Below, piece after piece: positions 25,090-40,368 of a DNA stretch of 64,000 nucleotides. Under the pieces are notes generated by a model. It did not search any database, was not told where the DNA came from, and worked only from the letters and a program-made list of their open reading frames with translations. Every line of letters starts with the position of its first letter. Within the stretch, counting starts at the first letter, position 1. The DNA lies in assembly GCF_040412425.1 (NCBI RefSeq), contig NC_089755.1, positions 58,945,298 through 59,009,297 on the forward strand, in the 5' to 3' direction. Source of the DNA: Macrobrachium rosenbergii (taxonomy: Eukaryota; Arthropoda; Malacostraca; Decapoda; Palaemonidae). The translations under genes were made by a program, and so were the position numbers.

Positions 25090-26095
25090 ACAAGAGGTTG
25101 AGAAAATTAATATCTGCTTTACCAGTAAGGCGGGAAAACGGACTTTTGCTTGACAATACAGGCTAGAAAATTAACATCAGCGCTGTATTGCTCAGCGAAT
25201 GAGAAAATTAACATCTGTATCTACTAGGCGAGTGAGAAAATTAACACCTGTATTACTGAGTGAATGAGTAAATTAACATTTGTGTCACTGGGCAAGTGAG
25301 AAAATTAACACCTGTATTACTGATGGAGTGAGAAAATCAACATTTGCATTACGAGGCAAGTGAGAAAATTAAAATCTGTATTACTGAGTGAGTGAGAAAA
25401 TTAACATTTGTATCACTAGGCAAGTGAGAAAATTAACACCGGTATTGCCAAGTGAATGAGAAAATTAACATTTGTATAATTAGGCGAGTTAGAAAATTAA
25501 CATCTGTATGACTAAGCAATGGGAAAACTAACATGTGATGTATTACAAAGTGAATGAGGAAATTAACATTTGCAACTAGGCAAGTGAGAAAATTAACATC
25601 TGTATTACCAAGTGAATGAGAAAAACTAACATTTGTGTATTTGGGCAAGTCAGAAAATTAACTCCTCTATTACTAGAAATGTGGGAAAATTAAGTCTCCA
25701 TATTACTAGGAATGTAGGAAAATTAACTCCTGTATCTCCAGAAATGAGAAAATTGAGTCTGCAACACTATGATTGAGAAAATTAAGTGTGCAATACTATG
25801 AATGAGAAAATTAAGTCTGAAATACTATGAATGAGAAAATTAAGTCTGCAATACTATGAATGAGAAAATTAAATCTGCAATACTATGAATGAGAAAATTA
25901 GGTCTGCAATACTAGGAATGAGAAAATAAAGTCTGCTGCATTATTAGAAATGTGAAAAAATTAAGTTTCACCATTACTAGAAATGTGAAAAAATTAAGTC
26001 TATGGACTTGTAGAAAAGTGAAAATATGAGGTCTGTGCCTTCACAGAAATGCGGGAAAATTAAGCCTCTGCATTTCTGGAAATGTGAGAAAAATA
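25090..26095. repeat. One-kilobase degenerate minisatellite
   Basis: Over thirty units share GTGAGAAAATTAACAT or a close variant. The first half has longer units (about 33-40 bp) ending in TGTAT.ACT. The second half (about 25740-25930) has a 29-bp form, GAATGAGAAAATTAAGTCTG plus CAATACTAT. The array drifts gradually from one form to the other. It is intronic to the channel gene. Confidence 0.9.
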
Positions 26096-26277
26096 ATTCT
26101 TCATTCCCATAAATACGAAAGATCCTACAGAGTCGTTATTCACTTTTCCAACTGCTGCAAAATTTATCGTATGCAAATCAACTCGCCATTGAATAATTCA
26201 AATTCATAACTGTTTTGTATACTTGCGGGGTCATTTCACCCCAAGGCCTTTGGCGTAGCGTCATGATAAATTCATTG

Positions 26278-26290
26278 CTCTCTCTCTCTC

Positions 26291-26362
<72 letters not shown>
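26278..26362. repeat. (CT)n followed by (AC)n
   Basis: A compound dinucleotide tract: CT to about 26343, then AC. Confidence 0.97.
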
Positions 26363-26586
26363 GCACAAACAAAACACAGACACACTTTAATGATAAGTAA
26401 AGAACTTGCAGTATAGCAAATTGACCACTTTTGAGTTAATTACTCTTAATGAAGATGGCCGTTCACTTCGTCAGCTTAATAGTACTGCATTTGCAGTTAA
26501 TAGCATTTCTGTTGAAGCTGATAGATATCTGTTGTCGAGCCCTTTATAGCAATGAGGTTTTCGTACTTTGAAACCTAAAAGAGGCG

Positions 26587-26931
<345 letters not shown>

Positions 26932-27059
26932 TGATGATGATGATAATAATAATAATATTACTATTTGTTGTAGTTGTAGAAATAGTAAAAACACAAATAA
27001 ACATTGTCTTAACAAGCAAGCTTCAGCTAATCAGAAAAGGAATTAGATAAACATTAATG

Positions 27060-27310
27060 AAGAATTACATAACAAAACATGACATGATTTCTGGAACCTG
27101 ATATAACTTTTCCCACGTAAAAAAAAAGTTATTTACGTCAGTAAGGCATTCAATTGTCGTGATTGTGTGAATCGGGTGATATACTCAAATCAAGCAATGT
27201 TTTGGCAATAAAATGAAATTTTTTCTCATGTAAAAAACAATAACAGCTATTTACGTCAATAAGGCATTCAGTTGTCGTGATTGTATGAATCAGGTGATGT
27301 TCAGAATCTG
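27060..27310. repeat. Direct duplication, about 125 bp apart
   Basis: CAGCTATTTACGTCAATAAG at 27244 and AGTTATTTACGTCAGTAAGG at 27127 begin two copies that share GGCATTCA(A/G)TTGTCGTGAT and a (C/G)GGTGAT end. An old tandem duplication in the intron. Confidence 0.75.
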
Positions 27311-27359
27311 AGTACGGAACTTGATTTTTAGTTCCTTCTTAGGCCTTATTTGACGACAA

Positions 27360-27893
27360 AAATTTAACCCCAGAAGTGACTCCAACCCAAATGTTTATAA
27401 GAAACTGTCTTAATATTAATAGGACCCCTTATCAAGAACCGTTTAATAATGGTATTCACGAGAACCATGAATCGGAAGCGGCAAGCGTTTCCCATCTTGC
27501 AAAATGTCCGAAATGTAATAAACTTGAAAATTTAACTAGTACCCAACGATTATCAGTATACAGATAATTCTATCCTTACACGGGGCATTGACATCTATAA
27601 AATGATCAGCAATATATCGAATTACTTCTCGAGGCTGTTGTCCAACGTCTACAAATAACTCTGTCGTATACAGAATGCCAAAACGAAATCGGTGTTTATA
27701 GCTCCTATAAATTCGTCTTTTTATGTGAAGGGAACTGACTGAACATCGAATAATACTTCGTGTCGCGATTTCATTGACCGGAGAGACATTGACAGCATTC
27801 TCCAGCACCTCCGCAGTAATGTTTGATCACATTTTTATAAGAGATATAAAGTTGTAGCTTGACGAGATAATGTATTATTATTATTATTATTAC

Positions 27894-27932
<39 letters not shown>

Positions 27933-27965
27933 AAGACAGTTTTTGCAACTAGAGTCGCAAAGCAC
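27360..27965. other. Possible decayed mobile-element DNA plus (ATT)n
   Basis: The minus-strand frame 27536-27808 and plus-strand frame 27376-27567 have less biased composition than their AT-rich surroundings, but I cannot match them to a family. An ATT microsatellite lies at about 27872-27930. A transposase or retroelement relic is possible but unproven. Confidence 0.25.
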
Positions 27966-28929
27966 AATGTTGCAAGCCCTAAGGCCAGTGCATAACAGGA
28001 AATCGAAAAGTTATGAATGAACTGTAAAAAATAACATAAAAAAGCATATAAGATAAATAACAAAATAAAATAAGAAAAAAAAAAGATAAATAAATTACGA
28101 AGTGAGAATCACGTAAGCCTGATAATTAACCCCAGTCCCCCAAAGAAAAAAACTTCTGAAATTCTGAAGTCCCTAAGATTCAGTTACAGGTTTAGGAACG
28201 TCATTCCAGAATTTGGTCACAACAGGAATAATCATTCTGGAAAAACTGCGTGGAACTGTAGCTCTGAACTGCCAACGAAATGTTATTAGAGTTTGTCAAG
28301 TTAAAGTACCTCCAACCTCTAAGACTCTAAGTTAACTTAGCTCTGTCCTGTGGAGTTAATTTAGCTCTGAGCTGTTGAGTAAGTTTGAGCGCCTAAACAT
28401 TCCTAAGCTTATACTGCCCTAAAATGGAAAATTGCAGTATCTACAAAATTTTCGAAATTGAGATATGCCACCTACTGGGCTCGTGAAACACTAATACACA
28501 AATTAATGAAGTTTCAGCATGATTCTTCAATGCTTTATTTAGGGGGTCCCATTTGCAGTATTTGCAAAATCAGCAGTAAGGTAAAATACTAACTTAACTA
28601 TTGAAAAATGCTAAATCAAAGTATTTAACTCTACTTTTAACAGAGAAATATGATAGTGAAAAATTATTCGCAGAAGCAACATATTTCAATGAGTATACAG
28701 TGATACAGGGCCGATATAGGAGGCTCTACTGTAGCCAGTTTGAGTAATTTAGGTCAAGCGATAACTTTCATATGTCGATTTGCAAGTATAAACTGAATAC
28801 GAACTCTAACACAATACAATATCGCGTTTTCGTCATTAATTTTTCAAATAGGTTCGATCATAGAATAGGCGCTACATTACTATGCATATTTCATTCTACG
28901 TTGTCTGCTCTTGTTTAGCAGTTTGGTTC

Positions 28930-28930
<1 letters not shown>
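27966..28930. other. Intronic AT-rich DNA, no gene seen
   Basis: TTAGCTCTG.(C/G)CTGT(G/T)GAGT occurs twice near 28338-28380. Otherwise nothing to call. Confidence 0.4.
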
Positions 28931-31709
<2,779 letters not shown>

Positions 31710-31779
<70 letters not shown>

Positions 31780-31886
31780 GTCCTTGGTCCTTGTCTTCAT
31801 ACTGGTACTAACTTGAAAGAATCAGCTGAGTCGTCAATAAAGATTAGCGTTTGCTTTGATTTTATGATATAATTAACTTGTCCGTT

Positions 31887-31950
<64 letters not shown>
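31710..31950. repeat. Two (CT)n tracts
   Basis: Pure CT at about 31710-31777 and 31891-31950 with a 110-bp unrelated spacer. Confidence 0.97.
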
Positions 31951-31954
<4 letters not shown>

Positions 31955-32028
31955 ATATTTTTACAAACAGCAGTAAAATATAAAATTAAAGAGATTCGTC
32001 TTATATACTTATCTACCTAACTACCTAT

Positions 32029-32121
32029 ATACATACATACATACATACATACATACATACATACATACATACATACATACATACATACATACATACATAC
32101 ATACATACATACATACATACA
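32029..32121. repeat. (ATAC)n microsatellite
   Basis: About 22 ATAC units, the reverse complement of the TATG-type tracts seen elsewhere in the window. Confidence 0.97.
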
Positions 32122-32282
32122 TGTATCCGCTTTTGCTTTACAAATCAACACCAAAATGACACGTGTACAATACAGAGGTCCTTCACTTTCCGGTAACATG
32201 CAAATCCTAACGACGCAGGATGCTTAAATGTCAATCGTGAATCTTGCACGAACGCTCAAAAGCAAGGACACTTTCACGTCCG

Positions 32283-32283
<1 letters not shown>

Positions 32284-32353
<70 letters not shown>

Positions 32354-32450
32354 AAAAACAAGAGGCAATCAGACCTAACTGATTATGCTGTGTAAACAAC
32401 CTCTGACAAATAAGATTATTAAAATTGATACCGACTGACTGGTACTTAGA

Positions 32451-32505
<55 letters not shown>

Positions 32506-32636
32506 AACAACGACCTCTAAAAACAAGAGACTCTGAAACCTAATCGATTCTGCTATGTAAACAAATCTCTGGCAAATCAGATAATTAATATTGATATGGA
32601 CTGATTAACACTTAGGAAAATGGAAAGAAAAGTGAC

Positions 32637-32708
<72 letters not shown>
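32284..32708. repeat. Three (GA)n tracts in a tandem duplication
   Basis: GA tracts at about 32284-32350, 32456-32502 and 32640-32708 are separated by two homologous spacers. Each spacer contains TCTAAAAACAAGAG, AT(T/C)CTGCTATGTAAACAA or its variant, and a GACTGA(C/T)T.... ACTTAG(G/A)AAA end. Tract and spacer were duplicated together. Confidence 0.9.
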
Positions 32709-32710
<2 letters not shown>

Positions 32711-33381
32711 CCAGTTATGGTCCCTAGCCCTTGAAAAGAGGAAAGTATATCTTTGGCGCCCTTGACACAAAACGTTACTGAAACTTGCAACAGGTACTAG
32801 AAATCTGGTAGGAGTAACAACGGGTCACTCTGAGGCCTGAGAGGACCAGGAGGAAAGAAATTGACAGTGGGGAAAAGATGTACTGTGTATCTGTAATGCG
32901 CTCAAATTACATACCATTTTCCTTTATGACTGATTGATTGATTGATTTATGCCATACGGCACCGCAGAAAAAATGGTCAGGAAGCTATCAAACCCTTTTC
33001 ATTCTAATATGCAAAATATTCTTAATTTTTCAGACAGAAAACTTGACATTTCTATTAAACTTGTTTTCGTAATGTAAAAAAAAATTAAGCTATTTTAGTA
33101 TTTACTCTGTTCTAAAATATCATGTGGATCATATCTTTGAAGTAAGAGTATCTTTTTGTGTGTTTAAAGTATGTGTTCTTGTTTTACATAGTCATAATTC
33201 TCTTACTTAACTACGTAGCAGAACACAGCAGTTTATAATCTAGTGCTGACATTTTTCAATATTTGATCATGGCTGAGTGTCAACACACTAAAATCTTTCG
33301 GAGTTTTTCATATCGAATTTTTTCTTAAAGGACAGAGCTCCAGATTTTCATACTAGACTTTCTAATTTTTAAAATATGACC

Positions 33382-33382
<1 letters not shown>

Positions 33383-33450
<68 letters not shown>

Positions 33451-33533
33451 TACAAATCTCATAACAGCATCAGTCGCTGAAATGGTGAAGAAATTACAGT
33501 ATATTGCACTTACACCACTGTGGATGTCTTCAC

Positions 33534-33614
<81 letters not shown>
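33383..33614. mobile_element. Second fold-back element between ATT repeats
   Basis: (ATT)n at 33383-33448 and 33535-33614 flank about 85 bp containing ATGGTGAAGAAATTACAGT and, inverted, CACCACTGTGGATGTCTTCA. The inner arms are the same as in the element at 26588-26930, although the TA/TG core is reduced to TATATTGCAC. The tyrosine-run open frame is the ATT repeat. Confidence 0.75.
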
Positions 33615-33616
<2 letters not shown>

Positions 33617-33929
33617 TAATCTAAAATCATCCCAGCAAAAACGGGCCCATACTTGGCAATACAATCCCAGCAGACTATTCCAGACCCCAGGTAACTCCTG
33701 GAACAAAAGAGAACTCATTCCGGAGACGAGGATGAGATATTCTTCAATACCACATTCCTAATCGGACCCTGACATTTGCTGGTACTGAAAGACATTTTAC
33801 ATAAAAGAAAAGATAGCAGCCACCTGGGATAGGCAAACACCCTGGGTGGTTTTCGAAGACTCAGGTGGGAGGAAGGGGGGTAGGAGCAAATACTGAACAG
33901 GTTACTGATAGCATGGACTTGAAAATCAA

Positions 33930-33931
<2 letters not shown>

Positions 33932-33996
<65 letters not shown>
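33932..33996. repeat. (CT)n microsatellite
   Basis: Pure CT tract. A short (GC)n run (GTGCGCGCGCGCGCTT) follows at 34081-34096. Confidence 0.97.
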
Positions 33997-34276
33997 AAAG
34001 TGCAAAACTGTAAAATACCATATGCAAGTTTTGTAAGTTATAGTGATTCTATCGGACATGACTCAGAAAATTCATACCTTGTGTGCGCGCGCGCGCTTAA
34101 TAGGTAAACTACACAAAGGCATATTCCTCCTCGTCTTTCCACGTAAATATAAGCAAAACGCCTAAATCATTACGCGCACTACGCGTACGCAAGCCCTTGA
34201 AAAAATATAAAAAATGGGAACTCGGTAACCGCTTATTACCGATTTGTACAGGCAAGCCATTTCACCTCAAATATTC

Positions 34277-34278
<2 letters not shown>

Positions 34279-34337
<59 letters not shown>
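34279..34337. repeat. (GA)n microsatellite
   Basis: Pure GA tract. The next 600 bp are AT-rich intron with no gene. Confidence 0.97.
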
Positions 34338-34339
<2 letters not shown>

Positions 34340-34931
34340 CGTAACGGAACGTGGAAGCTACGTCAGTAATTTTTCATGACGTTGATACATTTCGCTGATT
34401 ACCAGCGATTATGGTCACGCAATTCTTTATTCTCTCATCCGGTTTCTGCAACTGATTTGATTATTTTATTGTTATTATTGGAATCTAATTTTCACCAGGT
34501 TTCAGAACTTCCACTGACAGTGTTTTATAGCAATTAGTATCAAATTTATCCCTTTAATAGTTAAAAATGTCCGATTCGTTATAATAAGGAATTGTGTCCG
34601 GTTCAAATAACCCAATACGACAGGTGGAACCAAGTATGGATATTGATCTAATTACAGGTGTGAATTAGACAATAAATAGTTGAACTGTTCAGTCACAAAT
34701 CTCTTATATCCTTATGAAATATTTCTTTCACACATGCTTTAATATCCAGATGCTCACCGGGGAAATTACAGTTACAAAAGCCTTCCATATTTTGATGAAA
34801 TTGATGATAGGCTGTGAAATCGTATGATTGCCATAAACAACGAAAATAATAGGTTCGTATATCGACAGGAATTGCTACAAAAGATTGTAATAATGAAGTT
34901 ATTACGCAGATATGCATGTATATGTATATGC

Positions 34932-34934
<3 letters not shown>

Positions 34935-34963
<29 letters not shown>
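34935..34963. repeat. (GT)n microsatellite
   Basis: Short GT tract. The overlapping minus-strand frame 34693-35010 has no recognisable domain. Confidence 0.9.
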
Positions 34964-34965
<2 letters not shown>

Positions 34966-35260
34966 CATAATCCTGCCATAACCCGTAACCAGAAAAACAT
35001 CTGCCACCATTTACCAAAGTAAAATTCCTTCTATAACAGTTCTACCCTTATCAAGCCACACACACATGCGTACCTTTCAAAGTTTGTCAGTATAAAATAT
35101 CATATCTGTCAGAATCTATCTGACTAGCTGACGAGATTCAGCCAACGTGATTGAAGAATCCCAGACCCGAAATGAATCAAGAATCAAGGACACGTGAAGT
35201 TAGGAATCAATTGATAATTCAAGAATGTCAAGGTTTTATATTCTTGTGACGTCCAGATTG

Positions 35261-35261
<1 letters not shown>

Positions 35262-35345
<84 letters not shown>
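35262..35345. repeat. (ATT)n microsatellite
   Basis: About 28 ATT units inside the channel intron. Confidence 0.97.
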
Positions 35346-35347
<2 letters not shown>

Positions 35348-35664
35348 AATTAATGTAATTCTTCGTCTTCAAAGAACAATTCATTTAAAAACAATTACAC
35401 AGGTCAGAAGGTCAAGGGGAAATCTATGACCTTTACACCCAAATTAATACCTGGAATTTCATCACAGTGCCTTTACTTTCTTCCTGTTACTCTTTCACCT
35501 GATGTTCCTTTCGCTCCTTTCTTGAAACTTTTCTAATGACTGAAATATTTTCTATCAGTTGCTATCAACTTTCGATAATATTGCATTATTTTTAATAGTA
35601 GCCTCTAATCATTGTAATCAATTACTCTGTCAAAATGAAAAGGTGAATCATGAAAGATAGCATA

Positions 35665-35875
35665 GCACACTTATCAGGTTCTGAAAACTCCTCTTTAGAT
35701 TCTAAAGAAAATATTTTAAAAATCACAAAAAAACTTTCTACGTAAAGAGTGTTTTGAATCTCTTTAAATTTCAAAGAAAATACCTAGAAAATAACAAAAA
35801 AAAAAAAACTTACTTTGTAAAGAGGGTTTTGAATCTCTTTAAACTCGAAATAAAATATTTTTAAGAACAAGAAAA
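35665..35875. repeat. Degenerate tandem repeat, about 75 bp, three copies
   Basis: Units carry GTAAAGAG(T/G)GTTTTGAATC, TCTTTAAA, AAAGAAAAT and a poly(A) run. Confidence 0.75.
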
Positions 35876-35894
35876 ATTACTACTACTACTACTA

Positions 35895-36062
35895 CTGCAG
35901 TTGCTGTCACATGAATGACTAATCCATTGTTTTACCTCTAAACAAATTATCCTGTGATTACTCAGGGTTTTGACAGCTGCTACTACCACCACTACAAGTG
36001 TTGTCAAATGAATGACTAATCCATTGTTTTACCTTTAAACAAAATACCTTGCGATTACTCAC
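35895..36062 (-). repeat. Duplicated donor-side intron segment of the channel gene
   Basis: A segment containing ATGAATGACTAATCCATTGT and TTTTACCT(C/T)TAAACAAA occurs twice. The copy next to the exon ends in the working donor (CTTGGCAG/GTGAGTAATC on the minus strand). The other copy ends in CCTGAGTAATC at about 35960, where the donor GT is lost. An ACT triplet run lies at about 35879-35896. Confidence 0.75.
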
Positions 36063-37600
36063 CTGCCAAGGCGGTATCTCTCTTGTCCATCTCAGGCGTC
36101 GCCAAAGTTGTGGCCATGAGTTTCAGACTCGACTTGGCCCTCTGGTCGTTGAGTTCATCGTCGTCAGTGAGCACCATAGCCACGTTAGCGGAGCTGCCCT
36201 GCGCCAGGACTATGAGCCTCGGCCGCCATATATTGTTATTCAGTGGAATGGGATAGTCCGAATCTGTCCTCAGATTGGCGTACTGGAGCCGCCTGTCTTC
36301 CCATTCCAGGAACGTGTTTAACAAGAGCAACAGAGGATCCGTCGATACCACTCGCGTCACCTCGATCGAGACTGTTACATCAGCCGGTGGCTTCGGTGGG
36401 GGCGCCATTTTGAGATACCCGTTTGGTATCCGAATGGGCTCGCATTTCTCTTCGTCGTAACCGTCAGGGCAGTGCGGGTATCCGTCGCAGCGGGACGTCT
36501 TCAGGATGCAAGCGCCGTTGCGACAGGCACTCTGTTCCACGTCGCAAGCGCTTAGGGAGGCTTCCACTTCAGATTCCTCCGTGTTCCCGCAGGTCCCCGC
36601 CGTAAGCTTCCAGACCCGGCTGCCTATTGGATCAACTGAAGAAGTAGAAGCAAGGACCTTGTTGTTCGTGATGTCGAGCAGTTCCCAAATATTCGTGGCA
36701 TAGTTCTTCTTGATGTCGTAGCGCTCGAAGCCCTTGAAATACGGCCTGGAACTGAAATCGGGCGCTGCCACGAATGCCAAGTCCAAGGCCGGAAGGGGAC
36801 ATAGCCCCCTCAGAATGTAGAGTCTTCTGAAGCCTTCCTTAACCTGACAACCACCGCATAAGAGAGTGGTGCATGGTACCAGTACCTTCCGGTAGTCTCT
36901 TAAAGTGCAGCAGCTGTCATCGTCAGTACCTAACCAGACCGTCCTATCACTGCTGGAACAGCTGCTGTATTTTCCAGCATCGTCAGATAATGCCACCATG
37001 TCACTCTGCTTCTTGGGGCGGAGGAGACCCATATTCATCCTCAAACACAGCTCGACGTTCTCGGCATATTTCATGGGCTCGGGAAACAGAACATAATCAA
37101 ACTGCTTCTTCCTGCAAGGGTCTTCCACGTCCACGGAGCCCGCGATGATATTAGAACCAGAGGGCGCCCACGGAGGGAGGTCAGTGATAGCCAGAGTTTC
37201 CGCATCCTTACACTCGATCAGCTTCTTATAATCTCTGTCCCTCAGAGCCTTGTTCCAGACTTTGGGGTTGGCCAGCTCCCCGGCGAAGGACCCGACTATC
37301 CTGTTGTAGTCCCCTGCGAACTGAGTGCATCCCAGCTTGCCTGCGACGGGGACGTCAGGACGAAAGTCGTGGGAGACACGTCCGGCCACTTGATGCTGCC
37401 TCCCAGGATTATGAGGATGCCCCCGGACAAGTAATTCGTCAGTGGGGAGACTTGGAGAAGGCGGGTTCCGTCGAAGGTGACGGATACGCCGCCCTGGGAG
37501 ACGGAGAGACAGGTGTGGTACCAAGTGAGGGGCATTATCCTAGCCGCTGCCACCCACACCGAGCGGCCTTGCTTCAAGATCACGCCCCTTGGGACCAGTC
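36063..37600 (-). CDS. Cys-loop channel gene, large ectodomain exon
   Basis: This 1,538-bp exon is bounded by acceptor TTCCTCCGCAG/GACTGG and donor GGCAG/GTGAGT. On the minus strand it encodes the second half of a pentraxin/LamG-like domain (WYHTCLSVS, SGGILIILGG, then GSFAGELANPKVW). A C-type-lectin-like region follows at about 36815-37130 (ENVELCLRMNMGLLRP, VWLGTDDD) and then a linker. Next comes an LDL-receptor class A module at about 36437-36552 (CRNGACILKTSRCDG, CPDGYDEEKC, all six cysteines). The start of the channel ligand-binding domain ends it (FLEWEDRRLQY, IWRPRLIVL). I associate this domain order with a crustacean-expanded channel family. One defect is visible: the pentraxin part before about 37,400 and the rest lie in different frames, needing a one-base correction at 37310-37400. 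This may be a sequencing error, an allele or a lesion. The ligand is unknown; lectin-like modules suggest sugar or surface binding. Confidence 0.85.
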
Positions 37601-38573
37601 CTGCGGAGGAAGAGGACAGGGGTTATTGAAATGTTCAGGTGGAAGATTTCCTGTCTGTTAATAATGACTGGCTTGGAAAAGCAGTGTCACTTAATCTATC
37701 AGAACAAACAACGACAACAGGCTAAAGATACCGTAAAACATTAATCAAATTCATCAATAGTAAAATTTCACGCAGTTTTCACAATAAACTGTCCCTAAAA
37801 TCATATTTTTTTAATGATCAAAAATTCAAAATACAGATCTGATAGCCTTAAGTTATTTATCAGAAAAGGTGAATATAGACAAGTCATAATATTTAAACAG
37901 GTTAAATTCTGTTGGCTGTAGTAATGAATCATTTTTCAATCATCTAGCTGCCAATATAAATGTCATTAAATCACAGAAGTTCTTAACAGAATGTTCATAA
38001 AATTTATTATAAAAACCCATATAGCTTAATTAAATCACAGAGGTTATTAACGGAATGTTTATAAAAATGATGATAAAACTCCATATAGCTTAATTAAATC
38101 ACAGAGGTTCTTAACAGAATGTTTATAAAAATGATTATAAAACTCCATATAGATTAATTAAATCACAGAGGTTCTTAACAGAATGTTTATAAAAATGATT
38201 ATAAAACTCCATATAGATTAATTAAATCACAGGGGTTCTTAACGGAATGTTTACAGAAATTATTGTAAAAATCCATATAGATGTATAAGAAATAAACCCA
38301 TATAGATTTATCAGTAACAAGCCAGTTCTTCGATTAGAATTTAAAACATTCCTCCAGTAACTTTCCATTCAAAGGTGGAATGTGAAAGGATATTTTTACT
38401 CAAATTCTGATATCAATCCAATCAGCGTTCCACGAAAAAGACAGTAAAGACAGGCCCTGTAATCTTTCATTTTTATTTAAACTTATAACCACTTAAAACT
38501 TACAACTACAAACAAAAAGGCATTTTTAACATTTTTACTTGGCATTTTGTACCTCATATCCTATGACACCCAC
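37601..38573 (-). repeat. Channel intron with a 64-bp tandem repeat
   Basis: This 973-bp intron has donor GTAG/GTGGGT. At about 37965-38285 it contains four to five units of ATTAAATCACAGAGGTTCTT plus a TAACAGAATGTTTATAAAAA part. Confidence 0.85.
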
Positions 38574-38777
38574 CTACACTGACATCTCCGAAAGTGGTAT
38601 CTCTGCTGCCTATGCTTATAGCCACAGAGGGACGTCTGAAATAGGACACTTTAGCCCAGATACAAACCACCAGGTCAGTCTGACTGGATACCACCTCCGT
38701 GCTGACCAGGCTACCGTTGGTTTCCAGAACCCGCGGTTCCAGCTGGTACCGTTCCACGAGAGTTCCTTGGACGCTAG
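38574..38777 (-). CDS. Cys-loop channel gene, first recognised exon (pentraxin start)
   Basis: This 204-bp exon reads through LETNGSLVSTEVVSSQTDL and VVCIWAKVSYF...VAISIGS, which fits the N-terminal strands of a pentraxin/LamG fold. The acceptor is CTTCTCCCCACAG/CTAGC and the donor GTAG/GTGGGT. It starts with two bases of a split codon and ends leaving one base, which joins the two bases at 37600 in frame. An upstream exon with start codon and signal peptide must exist but was not found in the window. The assembled part is about 855 codons counting the one-base correction, so the gene is incomplete here. The terminal few codons next to the acceptor are least certain. Confidence 0.75.
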
Positions 38778-39415
38778 CTGTGGGGAGAAGGTTATGCTAA
38801 ATTAACTACAATGTAAAAAGTCTCTTTTTAGCTGTGGGGTAGAAGGTTATACTGAATTAACTACAATTTAAAAAGTCTCTTTTTAGCTGTGGGGTAGAAG
38901 GTTATACTGAATTAACTACAATTTAAAAAGTCTCTTTTTAGCTGTGGGTAGGTTATACTAAATTAACTACAATGTAAAAAGTCTCTTTTTAGCTGTGGGG
39001 TAGAAGGTTATACTGAATTAACTACAATTTTAAAAGTCTCTTTTTAGCTGTGGGGTAGTAGGTTATACTAAATTAACTACAATGTAAAAAGTCTCTTTTT
39101 AGCTGTGGGGTAGTAGGTTATACTAAATTAACTGCAGTGTAAAAGTCTCTTTTTAGCTGTGGGTTAGAAGGTTATACTAAATTAACTACAATATAAAAAG
39201 TCTCTTTTAGCTGTGGGTTAGAAGGTTATACTGAATTAACTACAATGTTAAAAGTCTCTTTTTAGCTGTGGGAAGAAGGTTACACTGAATTAACTACAAT
39301 GTAAAAAAGTTTCTTTTTAGTTGTGGGGTAGAAGGTTATACTGAATTAACTACAATGTAAAAAGTCTCTTTTTAGCTGTGGAGTAGAAGGTTATACCTAC
39401 AATGTAAAATGTTTC
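38778..39415 (-). repeat. 55-bp minisatellite carrying copies of the splice acceptor
   Basis: About eleven units of AGCTGTGGGGTAGAAGGTTA plus a TACT(G/A)AATTAACTACAAT part start at the exon boundary. On the minus strand each unit ends CCTTCT(A)CCCCACAGCT, a near copy of the real acceptor at 38777. The real splice site is thus the last unit of the array. One more diverged unit lies at about 39500-39560. Confidence 0.88.
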
Positions 39416-40368
39416 TTTTTTTATTATTTTCAAGTCTGACTTAGTTAGTTTTTTCATCTTAGCCAGATTTCTGATTAAAAATATTCAGAAATGATTATCT
39501 GTTAGCTGTGAGGGAGAAGGTTATGCCAAATTAACTACAATGCAAAGTCTTTTTTCAATGTCTAAGTCTCATTTAATTAAGGTTTTCATATTAGCTACAT
39601 TTCTGATTAAGAATATTCAGAATTTTTAATCTGTATCAGCGAATATTTTTCTTCATTAAAATATCTTAAATGTTCCTTTATATCGCCTTTAAGTCTGATT
39701 TAATTAGTTTTTTCGTCTCGGCTAGATTTCTGATTCAAATTATTTAGATTTTATCTGTATTTACGAATGTTTTTCCTTCATTGAAAGATCTCACATGTTC
39801 TTCATGGCTAATCCAGGTTCTGATCTTAAAACTGAATTCTGATTTATGTTCTGCGCTAAAGGATATATTTTACAGCTAATACACGAACTAGACCAAAAGA
39901 TTTAGTATTCATACCTACGCACGCTTCTAATACTATACTAAATTTTTCAGCATCTCTACCAATGAATGCTTCTATCTTGGGGCTCACATTAATATATCAA
40001 TACGAAATTCGTCCTTAAGCATTTAGACACGCAATATTATCATTTTAAAAAGTGCAAAAGAATTATTTAAGTGTCTCAAGAACTAGATAACCACTCATGC
40101 GAAGAATTTGGGTGATACGTGGTAACCAATATTCATAGGACCAGAGATGAAATGCAATATGATTAGCATACACAAATCCAAGACAATTCCTAACTGGAAT
40201 GAAAGTCATGCTAAGGTAAAGCTCCGGAATTCTCCGTTTGCCTCTGTTTTTCCTCATTTTTACAACTTTGCTCCTTCCCCTTGACGGTAAGGATTCTCTC
40301 ATATCGTCAGAGAGTTTGGTAATATAAGAGAAGATCGAGACTCAGAATCCAGACTAACATATGGGCCA

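Noticed and set aside
25090..26095. Regular repeat with spacers, CRISPR-like at first sight
   Set aside because: Units are contiguous and degenerate with no unique spacers, and the setting is a eukaryotic intron.
27376..27808. Possible transposase fragments on both strands
   Set aside because: Could not be aligned to any family I know; kept only as a low-confidence note.
36049..37661. Several plus-strand frames opposite the large channel exon
   Set aside because: GC-rich antisense shadows. The minus strand carries the domain motifs and splice sites.
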